NCBI RefSeq assembly: GCF_032854445.1
Contig: NC_088301.1
Location: forward strand, 15,870,281-15,934,280
Source of the DNA: Liolophura sinensis
Taxonomy: Eukaryota > Mollusca > Polyplacophora > Chitonida > Chitonidae
Direction: 5' to 3'
DNA length: 64,000 nucleotides
Positions within the stretch are counted from its first letter, which is position 1. Each line of letters starts with the position of its first letter. Of the stretch, positions 11,601-23,000 are shown in pieces. Both the position numbers and the translations under genes were made by a program. The notes beneath the pieces were generated by a model. It did no database searches. It was not told the origin of the DNA and saw only the letters and a list, made by a program, of their open reading frames with translations.

Positions 11601-14277
11601 CACAGGTATTTCAGTTGGCAGCAATAAGAACTTATCGAGGTTCTCTGACCCTCTAGAACGGGAATCAAATCATGCAATTCATAAGGCCACACTGCCCTGA
11701 ACCTATATATATATATATATTATAACAATATCAGTGATTTCAGCAACGTTACGAATCGTCATGAATAATCATAGCTGGCAGTGTTATTCAAGTAATTACT
11801 GATGTAGTGACGAGTTTCAAGCAGGTACTATTCTAGTGATGAGTTACAAGATTTGCGTCCCTTTGTAGAGAACCGGAGAATCTCATTTTCACTAGAATAG
11901 CCAACTGGTACAATAGCCGCAAATCTCGAAAGCCATTTTATCAGATGGCCATTGTGTTTTAATTTGTAGATTCTCCTCACTCTCAGTGTTCATAGGGCAA
12001 ACGAGTTACCTCTGGCACACCGTATTTCTCCATCCATAAAAATAATCACTATCATAAAGTGAATCATTCTGGAATATGGCGTGAAACAACAAATCAATCA
12101 ATCAATCATTCAGATTTATCCATACATTTACTCGTTTATTCATTCATAATTTTATTCATTCATCGTTAAATCAATCAATCAGTCAATCAATCTTATTTTA
12201 TTATTGTCAATCAATATATTGTGTTTTCACATATTTCAGGGGAACGCGGGTCTCCAGTTAATATCAGGTTCTCGTACTAACGGCATTCTGAAGTGTGTAT
12301 TTCAGCGTGACATCAGCAGAGCTGGAGACAACGAGTTTTTTGATCTCTCCGCAGGAACCTACCGTCTCTTCGTGGCGTCAGGAAATGTCAGCGCAGGTAA
12401 TATGTCACTCTGAGAGAATCAGTTGGCAAGGTCATACAGACTTAAATTACAGGCTATTTAGAATCACAAAGGCAAAAAATGGTTACCTCTGAAATGACGA
12501 ACGATTAAGCAAACTCTACCTAAGCCACGCCTTATTCCATGCCTGTCATAATTTGTAGAACCGATCAGCATGCAGATTCGGTTAAAGAAAATAACAACAG
12601 AAAATGATGATATATAAGAAGCAAAAATGCTATTGTGCGCTTTTTGCACCGTGATCGTGTCGATTAAGTCACAGGAAGTTTTTCACTTTTGCAATTGGCA
12701 AGAAAGTCTTAGTGAAGTGCTTCAATCATGACGTTGCTAATGCGTAGAAAATATATTAAATACATCACTTATGCTAAAGAGGTAGAGGGCGTAAAGTTTT
12801 CCCAACAAGACGAATAAGTTCGATCAAGAATTACTATTATAATTGAAATGTCTGAATGGTATGCCATTTTGCATTCTGTGATGTCAAGTTGTATGCGGCC
12901 ATCATTTTGGGAAGATGACAACACAATCATGCTATAGGTAACAACAACTGATAATATAGGCCTACTGTGGATTATATCATGAATATACTGAGGGTTTATC
13001 ATCTGAGTTGAAACACAGAAACAGAGTCGCTTTATGGCATGGTTCTAAACACATACTCGTGAAGCAAGAACCTTTGTTCACAAGACAATCCCTGTTGACA
13101 ACCTTGTACTAGACAATGAAAGCATTGGTACCAATCTCACTGGCCCATTTTTGTCGAGCTTACTCTGGTTTTCACAGCTACACATTTCACTAAAGGTACT
13201 CAAATTTAAAATCTTTCTTGCGTAAACAGGGGCGATAGGTATTGCCGTCCCGTGTAAGTTAACCCTTCTATAAATGACCAATTCGTAGTGAGGGTACCGT
13301 TACTTTGAGGAAGGTTTTTTTTATAATGGCATAGGACAATAATTAGTTGAAATGTCCAATCTTCCCTATGGGACATAAAAAACCCAGACCACCAAGTCAC
13401 AGACGCCCCCTCCCCCACCCCAACCAATTTAATTCTGCTATGCAGGTATCTAGAGTTGACGGCCAAACTAATACAATACTAAGTACAACGAACAATTTAT
13501 ATCACCTTTAAAGTACAAACATTATTTATTTTGAGTCAGCGAGAAAACCCAAGTTTGTACTTGGGCTCAATTCTACCAGGTAGCCATGTTATTAACAGAA
13601 GTAGCCAGATGACGATCTTCCAAAATGGCGGACGGATATAATGTCCGTCCCTACGCCTAAATATTATTCTGTTCAAAAATAGTGTAAAACCCGCAGAGCA
13701 AAAGTTATTCCGCATATAGGTTTTGCTAAAATGATGATGACGATAGCTTCATTCTATACTGAATATACTTAAACTGCGCAGTTATGGGCCGTTATCGTTT
13801 TAACGCTCAGCACTGAGAGGTTAGAGCAAGGAAACAGGCCTGGTTAGCGTGGTGTCAGTATAATGTTGGATGTCATGTATATTGTTTCCATTATGATACT
13901 TCAGTGGCTCGCCCTGTGGACGTTAAACCCAAGTAGGACGTTAAACCCCAAGAATTCATTCATTCATTCATTCATTCGCTTTAATATAATACTTAAACTA
14001 CACAATAAATGTGTTGACTGCGGGTTTCACAGAAACCTGTTGCATAGGCCTACTTCCTTGGACTGTCTGTGCAAGGCTAAAAATCACTCATTTAACATCT
14101 GATGGAAATATACGTGTATCTGCGTGAGTGCATTATGATATGTGTATATAATACATGTATGTTACTCTTTCAGGTGACATAAAGATGTTACACAGCCTGC
14201 AGGCCACTCACCGACCCGTCTTGTCCACCGAGAAAATTGATTTCTTGACACCGGGAACGTATCAAACACTCCAGTAA
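4146..14277 (+). CDS. Gene 1: secreted Reeler-DOMON protein (FRRS1-like, no cytochrome b561)
   Basis: Eight exons can be joined by eye: 4146-4344, 6104-6222, 6841-6932, 9323-9389, 10186-10362, 10874-10975, 12240-12396, 14174-14277 (stop TAA). They sum to 1017 nt, 338 residues, with intron phases 1,0,2,0,0,0,1. Residues 1-20 are a signal peptide (hydrophobic FIFLLVISAV). Residues about 22-159 form a Reeler domain with the hallmark FRGFFLQAR, a W-TAP strand and the ending ATVVQAYNVFWVKI. Residues 160-338 form a DOMON domain with KYVAIGFSNDNLM followed by GSDSVVDC. Met218 and His311 sit where FRRS1-type DOMON domains place heme ligands (family knowledge, positions inferred). No membrane segment follows, so the protein should be secreted. 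The start follows a splice acceptor (TTTTGCAG) directly before ATG, so the 5' UTR is probably split. Function is unknown; candidates are heme or redox binding, or innate recognition. Confidence 0.85.
4384..4612 (+). mobile_element. SINE family A, near full length (gene 1 intron 1)
   Basis: Family A has a tRNA-like head with A and B boxes, a conserved body (GCTGGCTTCCTCTCCGGCCG ... CCGGTTTCCTCCCACCATAA), and a tail ATAAGTGAAATATTCTTGAG plus TACGGCGTAAAACACCAATC, ending in AAATA repeats. This copy keeps a diverged head (GTGATTAGCGTGCTAGC; GAGCTCAAATCC). Confidence 0.85.
5637..5675. repeat. (TAA)n microsatellite in gene 1 intron 1
   Basis: About 13 perfect trinucleotide units in an AT-rich context. 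Confidence 0.9.
5889..6040. repeat. Short tandem repeat just upstream of gene 1 exon 2
   Basis: Four copies of a unit built on ATAATTTTGGATAAGTGTGG, separated by C-rich spacers. It ends about 60 bases before the exon 2 acceptor and may affect spacing to the branch point. Confidence 0.75.
6957..7178 (-). mobile_element. SINE family A, near full length (gene 1 intron 3)
   Basis: Tail (TTATTTGATTGGTGTTTTA) on the left, body and B-box region (GAATTGAACTCAC) to the right. Confidence 0.85.
7419..7525. repeat. 52-bp exact direct duplication
   Basis: Two identical 52-base copies (7419-7470 and 7474-7525) separated by three bases in gene 1 intron 3. The lack of divergence suggests a recent duplication or an assembly artefact. 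Confidence 0.9.
8509..8936. repeat. Degenerate minisatellite, about 22-bp unit
   Basis: About 19 units of a sequence near GATCAAGGGTTAGGGGACCTCA in gene 1 intron 3. Units vary by substitution and small indels. Confidence 0.85.
9514..9560. repeat. (GT)n microsatellite
   Basis: Imperfect GT/TATG dinucleotide tract in gene 1 intron 4. Confidence 0.8.
9590..9755 (+). mobile_element. SINE family A, 3' part (gene 1 intron 4)
   Basis: Body and tail with an AATAATAAT insertion. Confidence 0.85.
9951..10024 (-). mobile_element. SINE family A, tail fragment (gene 1 intron 4)
   Basis: Tail and start of the body only. Confidence 0.75.
11095..11325 (-). mobile_element. SINE-like family B (gene 1 intron 6)
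   Basis: About 250 bp. On the minus strand it contains TTGACCCGTATCAGTATAAT, GTGAAGCAGCACTA, GGATTCCTTCGTCG, and ends near ACGTTAAACCC followed by CACTCACTCA. No protein is encoded. Confidence 0.85.
13800..13965. mobile_element. SINE family C related fragment (gene 1 intron 7)
   Basis: GAGGTTAGAGCAAGGAAACA matches the family C body; the end (GACGTTAAACCCCAAGAATT, then ATTC repeats) resembles its tail. Confidence 0.6.
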
Positions 14278-14378
14278 AGCTTTCAAGCACTTAACAGAGT
14301 TCCAACCGTTCAGCTGAGGGTGCCGAAAACTCCCATTCTGCGAGAAAAACGATTGTTAAATTAAATAGGTGTTGCACT

Positions 14379-14486
14379 AATAAATGCTGGCGCATCTTGT
14401 ATCTGATCTCTGTTTTAATATAATGTGAATACATAAATTGTTCTTGAATGTTGATTATTTTGTAATGCTTATTGACGGTTAATAAA
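14379..14486 (+). terminator. Candidate polyadenylation signals of gene 1
   Basis: Two AATAAA hexamers lie 102 and 204 bases after the gene 1 stop codon, at 14379-14384 and 14481-14486. The second sits in a strongly AT-rich stretch. Either could direct 3' end formation. The cleavage site is not determined. Confidence 0.45.
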
Positions 14487-14489
14487 TAT

Positions 14490-17204
14490 TAAAAATTAAC
14501 TATCGGCCTTACAATTTATTGATATTTCATCTCATACAATGAAGTCTCAAAGTTTTAGTTCCTTCTCAACACATTAATTCAGGAAAAAGCGTGATGAAAT
14601 GCGCATTAAGTATTATAACTACCAGTTGCCACTGACAGAAACCTGGTATATGGGAACGGACAAGGTCCTGACTATTTGCCAAAATATATAGCCTCACGAA
14701 CGTCGGAATAGCAGAATTCTGGGTAATTTTGTTTTTCGCAATTCACCTTAATAACTTAAAATGTGAAGAAGACGCTAAGGTGATGTAGATGTGAAGCGAA
14801 AGACCATGGAACAAAACGAACTATTTTTCAGGACAGTGTTTGCTGTATGGTCTTTCATCTGATATATGCTATATACTTCACTTTAGTGTTTTGTTTGACT
14901 TTAAACTGTCCTGATTGAGGCCTTAACAGAGAATGCGCTGACTGCCTTGTTCTCTCTGTTTTGAGGCATTGGTGACGTCGCTCAAGTGGCTGTTTGCCTG
15001 TCCAATGTTTGTTAAAGATCACTTGTCTTCCACCAGTACCATTTGTGAAATTAGAGACGGCAGACTGGACTGCAGCGAAAAACATGTGTGAAAATTACTC
15101 AGTAGCTGGCCGGTGGTTTACCCCAGGCACTCCGTTTTCCTCCACTCATTATACTGACAGTCATCGTATTAGTTAAAAGTTCTAAAGTAAAGAGTTAAAA
15201 AACAAATCAAATAAATAAATAATAAAACAAATAAATAAATAAATTCTAAAAAGCCCTAAATATCTTATTGACATTTGTTCTGTTACATCCAGAGACGGCA
15301 GACTGGACTGCAGCGTCACATCCTCCTGGAAGTGCCTTGGTTCGCCCGTAAACCGCACTATACTCATAGCGGTACCGGTATCTAAAGGTTTAAGACTTAT
15401 TAAGTTTAAGACTGGTATTATACCAGTCAAACAAAGAAACTAATCTTTCAGAAAACCAGAAAGCTTTTGTATGTAATGTTTGTTTGTACAACGTCGCTCT
15501 ACATGTGGCCTAATCCATCGACAAGCTTTTCTTACATAGACATGAAACTGTTCCATTGTATCATATATGGAAAGTTATTTACAAACACGAACATTTCAGT
15601 ACTAAGCCATGTGCACTCTAAGTAATTATTTCAATGTCCAAAATTTGCACTAAATACACTCTATCATAAGGTCACACTACATTGGACACAAATTGACTGA
15701 GGTAATACCAATGTAATATGTTGCAAACAGGAATGAAGGGAGATAACTGGACAACAGTCACCACTGGCATGCCCATCCGCATGGTAGGTACGAAGGACAC
15801 TTTAAATAAAAAAAAAAAACAAAACACGCTTTCCATTAAAAGATGACACAATTCGCTTAGAGAATAAACCGGCCTGGATTTATTTAAACAATTCGTCGCT
15901 ATAGGGTCTATTTAACAAAGCCAATTTTAATTTAACTTAAAATTAAAAGTTTATTTAAACGCTTAGTCCAAGTATTGATATACGTGATAAGGAAAATCTA
16001 TCACAATTAGAATTTTTGAGAGCATATATTACTCATTTAATTGTAGTTTTAAACACTGAATTATGTTCAAAATGGCATAATGGAATCAGTCCATGTTCAG
16101 AGAAGGTATAAGAAAACATGTATTGGAGTTAAGAAACTTTTAGCTGGAGATACCTATACAGAGACTGACTGAAACTGAACCCACAATCTTATCTGAGGCA
16201 CTCCAAACAAAGGAACAAAACTCCACATTTCTGTCCTATATCTTGAAGCCAGGTGGTCGGAGAAGTTACGACAAATATTATTTTCCCAACGTTATTTTGA
16301 AACGTTTATTTGGATCTGGTCTACTGATCTTTTCAACCATACATTGTCGCTGTTTACAGATCTGGCTATTAATATGTACGGAAATCAGAACTCGTTTGTT
16401 TACATACTTCATGGCCGACTGTCGACCTGTCCTGAATTCCCGATCGCCTGAACTTCAAGGAGAGGGCAAAGGCTAAAACCTATCGCTCACGACAGCTATC
16501 TGCTGAAAGTTAAACTTTCACAAGTTCTAGACCCCACTGGTATATCATGAGCTAGTCTTACCTTGTTGTCCGCTCACGAATATTTTTCAATAACAAGTAA
16601 TTATAAGACGGAAATAACGTAAGGCAATCAACTCAGAGGAAAACGATCGCTGTCACTAGAAATCGCGACCGAGTTAGTAACACTGACAGGTGGTTGTTGT
16701 TGTCAACTTACTGCAGTAATTTTTTACTTACGTGCACAAGAAAAGCTTTGGGGCTTACTCGAAAATTTCAGTTTTAAGCGCTTCTAATCTTTCCTTCTCT
16801 CTTTTCAATACTTCCGTCTCTCAATCTCAACTTATCCCTCTATCTATCTTGCACGCATTTTCTCAATGTCTTTCTCGCAGACTCACTCATATTTTCTCTC
16901 CTATAGCCTTTCTCGTCTGATTGACAGCTATTGCGTCACATGACCTCAAGACTACATTTCCGAATGGACCCGAATCTATCATCGGTAGCAGTCGGGGGCT
17001 GGTCGTTTGTAAACAAACACGCTGTCGCTTGGAAAATTTAACCATCAAAATTTAACGGACTGGTCCTTAACCCAAAACAAACCTGTTGACGAAACTTTGT
17101 CCAGATCTGTACATATTGTTTCCGTAATGCTCCGAACAGTCAGACAAATAGAGGCCAGCAAAAGCATTACCTCATTTTGCGCTGGTTGCAAATAAATCTG
17201 TTTA
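14490..17204. other. Intergenic between genes 1 and 2
   Basis: Contains a repeated 25-base segment (AGAGACGGCAGACTGGACTG plus CAGCG, at about 15052 and 15294), a candidate exon at 15731 and a pyrimidine-rich stretch at 16770-16915. No protein gene is recognised. Confidence 0.5.
15731..15783 (+). other. Possible isolated exon upstream of gene 2
   Basis: AAACAG precedes and ATG|GTAGGT follows a 53-base segment without SINE character. It could be a further leader exon of gene 2, part of another gene, or chance. The acceptor lacks a good pyrimidine tract. Confidence 0.15.
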
Positions 17205-17462
17205 TTTACTTGTTTATGTATTTTTATAAATTAGATTTGCGTAGCCCTCTAGAATATTTCACTGATACGACAGCGGACAGCAGTATGGTGAGAGGAAATG
17301 GGAGCTCTGCGGGAAACCCGCCGATGGTCGGGTTTCTGCAGAGCTCCCATTTCCTCTCACCTCCCTACGTACGACGGGAAAGGAAGCCGGTATGAGCTGG
17401 ACATAGTATTGGTGAGAGTATTGGTCCTGGGCGATTGCGCTGGATTAGCACGCTAACCACTT
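17205..17462 (-). mobile_element. SINE family A carrying an internal hairpin
   Basis: The tail, body and head remnants are recognisable. The middle contains a perfect inverted repeat (17287-17310 and 17338-17361) described separately. Confidence 0.75.
17287..17361. repeat. 24-bp perfect inverted repeat, 27-base spacer
   Basis: The left arm GGTGAGAGGAAATGGGAGCT plus CTGC is exactly complementary to the right arm. Inner bases (AAACCCG / CGGGTTT) extend the stem. It looks like an inverted duplication of SINE body sequence. Confidence 0.9.
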
Positions 17463-18863
17463 GAAATAGGCTTCCCGGTTTCATTCACCCATGAAATTAG
17501 GGTGATATTCAATATAAATGTAAAAACTCATGTATAGATTTGTAAGTTCAGTAAGTGTTTGACACAGTTCAATGTAGACAGAGCAATGCGTCAGATGTTA
17601 GCTTCTTATCCCATATCTCACAAGAGTTCACGGCGGTAAATCCAAAACTTCACACGTTGAGATCTATAACTGACCCAAACTGGAAATGCCAAGTAAGGAA
17701 AAGTCTCTCCAAATTAGCCCGATTTTTGCATCACTGGATTTTTGAGAGGCGAAAATAAAACACCTTAACGATTGGCATACGCTCGGTATTTTGATGCCTA
17801 AAGATTTGTAACGTGCTAAATGCAGAAGGCACTGTCATAACATACGTACAGGACTGTACTCTAGGAAAAGAATCTTAAGTACAGGTATGCCGTAAGAAAT
17901 TCCTCCTGCATTTACAAACCATTCATATAACTTAAGTTTAACATCCACAATGATCTTGGTTATTAAACTTGAAAACTGCTCCACATATCAGTAGGGGTTA
18001 TAAATTTGACAAACCTGGCTTCGCTGAAACGGACAGATCGCTGTGAACAATATCTCTTGTCGAAGAATAGTTAGGGAGTAAAAACAAATTTTATGAATAG
18101 TCACGTAAACCGAAGTATGCTGGGTATTACTGGACTAATTTGTGATTGGCTTCGGACTATTTACTTAAATGTTTCTGATTGGTGGAGAAATATCGCCGTG
18201 TCCTTGGACTGTAAGAGTGATGTGTGCGGAAAGTGCGTGATGCCAGTCGCTCAAGTGATCAAACCACGATCAAATGACTGCTGACTGGATAGTCATATAT
18301 CTTCTTCACACTGTCATAACTACAAACAATTTTAAGAGAAACACAGCTTTACCGCCCTCTATTAAAAAAAGTTCTCAGAGAGATTTAATTGTATCCGCCT
18401 TCAATTGTGAACAGCCTTCAGCACTAGTGTGCTCAAGTCCTGTATTGATGAAGGACACCCTGTTATTTCCCTTCCCAAATAATCCCATTTAGATTCAAAT
18501 GTGATAACAGTTCAAAGGCAGTTGAATTCTATCACAACATCAAGACTGCATACTTTACAACACATATCCCTGCGAAAAAATTATATTCTCTTGCACCAAC
18601 TCAAATATTTTTCTTAATTATTGAATCAATTTGTTTACCGAAAAGAGAATTTGACAGTGACGGGCTGTTGCAATATGCTAGTCAAGCACGTTTCGGTAGC
18701 TTTTGAACTATGTCCCCAAGCAATCTCATCCTTTCTTAAATCATCGTTAATTTCATACAGTGTTCATTACTTCTCGACACATCACCACATCGCGACAAAG
18801 AGTGGTTACGGGAGGTTCCCAAATTTAATACTAGTTGTCATTTAACATTATTTTTCTTTCTAG

Positions 18864-18908
18864 ATTGCTGGCTACACTACATTGAACTTCGCCATATTCT
18901 AACTCCAG
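18864..18908 (+). other. Candidate noncoding leader exon of gene 2
   Basis: A pyrimidine-rich acceptor (TTTTTCTTTCTAG) is followed after 45 bases by a strong donor (CCAG|GTAAGT). No long frame is open across it. It lies 0.8 kb upstream of the gene 2 start, which itself follows an acceptor-like CTGCAG, so a spliced 5' UTR fits. A transcript would be needed to confirm it. Confidence 0.35.
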
Positions 18909-19688
18909 GTAAGTCTGTTACTCTTACACTTTATTCGATCATAGAACATTTGTTAAGCAAGCACAAAAGTTAATAATTGAGACATCCCGTAAAATCGTGG
19001 TCGTCTTACACCTTTCGTAAAGTGTACTGACCATGCTAAGAGGGTAGAATGTTAAACATTCGATCGATCGGCCTATAATGGAAAGATAGGGTGTTCCTGA
19101 ATACTTTGACCGTCCAACCGATCAAAGCAATTAAGAGCAATTTATAAAGTTTCTTGTCGCAGCAAAACTGAAATAGCTTGACTCTTAAGAACACAATTTT
19201 TGAATAATTTAGAAGTATTGTTTGTTAAGAACTGAGTTGCAATTTTCTGGTTTTGAAATAATTTCTTGTTATTGTCTATGAACAACTTTTTTGTGCAATT
19301 TTTGAAGATGATTCTCTGTGTCAAAACAATGATAATAAACAAAGCAAAGGTAAAGGTAAAAACTTCCAGTCAAAGAAAGAATCCTGGTGAAGATTTAAGT
19401 ACCATATACCAGAGGCTACCAGATGTGAGATATCCAAAGCGAAAGCGACACATCACTTGGTTCACTTGGTGCTCGTGATTTCTGTAATGATAGATATCAC
19501 CGAGAAACCCTAAGCGTTTCTAGCTCCAACGCGGAGCTTTATGAAGGTCACATTTAACACACCACTTTCCCTTCCGTAATCTTCATGTCTCAGCCATCAC
19601 GAATTTCCGATTGTGTTATGTGCTGGTAGATTTCTGTAAATAGTAATGAGCTCTATAGACATTAGTAATGTTGAAGTTTCCCCTGCAG

Positions 19689-19999
19689 ATGGCGACAGCA
19701 TGGATCATTGGTGTATTGGGGATTTATTTAATCCTGACACAAACCGCGGAAGGATATTCCACAGGGTCAACCACGGCAGCCTGTGACGACATGAGACCGC
19801 AGCACGGAGTCCCCGCTCAGGTCACGCCATCGCCTTACACCATCCGGGCATCGAAGATGACATATAGTTCTCACGAGGAAATATCAGGTGATTGATTGAT
19901 TGATTGTTTTTTTTTATTATTTAACATAGTGCTGAAGAATTTTGAACTTATATGATAGCGGTAAGTTTTATTGGTGGAAGAGACACCACCAGGCGCGTT

Positions 20000-20039
<40 letters not shown>

Positions 20040-23000
20040 AGAAAGCGATGATGTTTTTTAATCTTACTAAATAATTCAATGAATGTCTGGTAAGTCGACC
20101 ACATACCAAGCTACTTGTAATACCAAGCTATTTGTAATACCAAATCGTCGAATTCGACAAGTGGAATGAAAGAGGGACTGGTATGTTGGATAAGCCAAAT
20201 TTGTCAAATGTTTCAATCACATGAATAGCAAGTGACCTTTTTTAAAATTTATCTCGTCGAATTCTAATAGTTCACTCGACAATCGCAAACTCCCATGCTT
20301 GCTTCTTCCACTGCGGTTTCCTCTCACCATAATATTGGAAATCGATGTATAAGTGACATATTTTTAAGTACGGCGTGAAACACCAATGAAATAAATAAAT
20401 AAGTTAATAAAACTATTTGCTGGATACATTCTTGGAAAAATCGTATTATATATGTTTGAAGTAACGGTTTCTGGGAGTGACGTTATCGCTGGAGTGCTGA
20501 TAGAGGCCATAGGTACGGACAAAAGCCGACACGTTGGATACTTCCGGGATCATGACAATACTGGTTTGAAAACCGTCGGTTGTGGCGAGGTAAGCTGTAT
20601 GAATCACTGATCGCTTTTTACGTGATGATTATGATAGAATAACACTCCGGCGGTGTATCGACATTCGTGTTTGGTGGTACACAGTACTGAACTTTGTTTT
20701 AAGTGAAATGAAATCCCTACGTTTGTCCTTGGTTAAACATATTATAGAAGATATCGTGATATAAAGTATCGATATTATTCTTTGGTGACACTTAATATCA
20801 ATATTTGTGTTCGGCGTAATCAGTAGTGGCATTTTAAATTTTTTGTTGATATAAAAGGTGAAATTTCAGAATTTCCTTGAATAAAAGTGAAGTGAAGCAA
20901 ACTGAGTGCTTCGTGCCTCACTCTGCCAATATTTACGGTATTCAACCTTCACTGAGTAGTATCCGGTATATACTGCTTCGAGATTAGAGCTCGATGAAGT
21001 GCGGTATAGATATTTGTGTTCGTTTACAATCGTAACGACACATGTGTTGGGTGATGTTTGGTGACATAGTGTTCGCAGCTATCTTTAGTGATGTGTAGTA
21101 TCGACATTTGTGCTTGATGTAGTGCAGTATCGACATTTGTACTGATGTAGTGCAGCACCGACACTTGTGCTTGTTGCAGTGCGGTATCGACAGCTTTGCT
21201 TAATGGAGTGCAGTACCGACATTGTTTCTTACAGTGCGGTATCGACATTTATGCTTGATGGAATGTCCACACTTGTGTTTTGTGGAGTGCAGTATCGAAA
21301 TTTCTGTTTGATGGAATACAGTATCGACCCTCCCCGGTAGGATCATTTTCATGACGCCGTTTTGCAAAACACTCAACATAGATGTATCTATTGTTGATAT
21401 GTTTTTGTTCCAGGGGGAGGCCATCACTAATTCTCGGAGGTTGTCAGTAAACAGCCTGACTGTCATCTGGACAGGTCCTACGCAGACTGTGGGTGACGTA
21501 GTGATGACGTAAGTGATGTCATATCGAGTGATGTCATGCTGCGTGAACGCAAAACGTCTTTTCTGTGCTCAGTGAATGGGAATGTATCTTGCATCTAGAG
21601 AAGGCATTGTTTTCTTTATAAGCTTCTTTTTTACGAATAGGGTTAAAGGTGAAAAAAAATCCATAAAAATTACACAACGTTCAGATTAAAGAGTGTGAAA
21701 AGTTAGCTATAAATGTGGTCTTCAACATTTTCCCGATATTTCTTTAAAGAATACAAAACACTTGAAAATAATGTTTGTATGGTGGATATTTGGGACCACC
21801 TCTTGGTATATTTTGTCTTGGTATAATAATGTTATAAATGGGGATGTTAATGTAAATACATAATAAAATAAATGTATTTGCACCAGAATTTAGTCTTTCT
21901 AGCTACGAAATGTGTTCAGCCAGGATTTTGAGCATATTTATATTTTTAATATTTTCATAAATATTATCATAATTCAGATTAAATGCATGTGTTTGGATAT
22001 AATGAACAAATCTGCTTTTGAATAAATTTATTAGACAAACATCACATCCTTATTTAGAACATTATTATGCAAATACGATAAATACTAAGAGGTGGTCCGA
22101 AATAGCCACCACACAAAAAACATTTTCAAATAACCTTTTCTCCTGAAAGAAATATGGAAAAACATATTAAAGGCCACATTTGCAAATAAATTTTCACGCT
22201 CTTTCATCTGATTTTGGTATCATTTTTATGTCTTCTTCTCTTTTAAAAAACACACTCATCACTGATAACGGAGTTAAAAATTCTTCAGAATGGTGTTTAT
22301 TTGATGTTGTGACTGATCAGATTTACGATGGCCCCCAAAGGGCAAATTTTGGTTTACGTGACCTGGAAAGATATTACACGTACAAAACCATGTAATATTC
22401 ATCGGTTGCGGATCCACGAAAGAGGCAATATCTCTTAGGAACATTTCTTGTTACTTTTTATGTTGATCATTTACTTGACTAGTTGTTTAACGTTGGACCC
22501 AGGAAGTTTTCGTTTTCACGTTTCGGGACCGGGACGTTTGGCATAGCTCTGATAAACTTTCATGTGTGGCGTACGGGTTTGCACGTTATACTGCTACTAC
22601 GATCAGTGAGAACTGTGAAATTCACCAAGAAAAAGTATCTTTATTTTTTAAAATCTCAAGAGTGTGAAATATACTTCAGTTTATAGATACATTACTTCTT
22701 ATTGTAGTGCCACCGTGGTTAAGGATATTTACACATTCTGGCTAAAGATCAAGTCGAGTGTACTGACGGAAGTCCTGCCTACTTTACCCCCACAATTCTC
22801 CACGCCCTCCCCGGGTGGATCAACTGGACCAGGTGTAAGTGTTGTATTACAACGTTTTGACTGCTTGTAACCGTCCTCCGTGGCTTACGACTGTATGACA
22901 ACAGGAATAACAGCAAGAAATAAATATGAAAGAAAAAAACCTACACTGATAACAGCACTTGTGCAAAGTCGACCTTTACATGGAATCGACATATGCAAAA

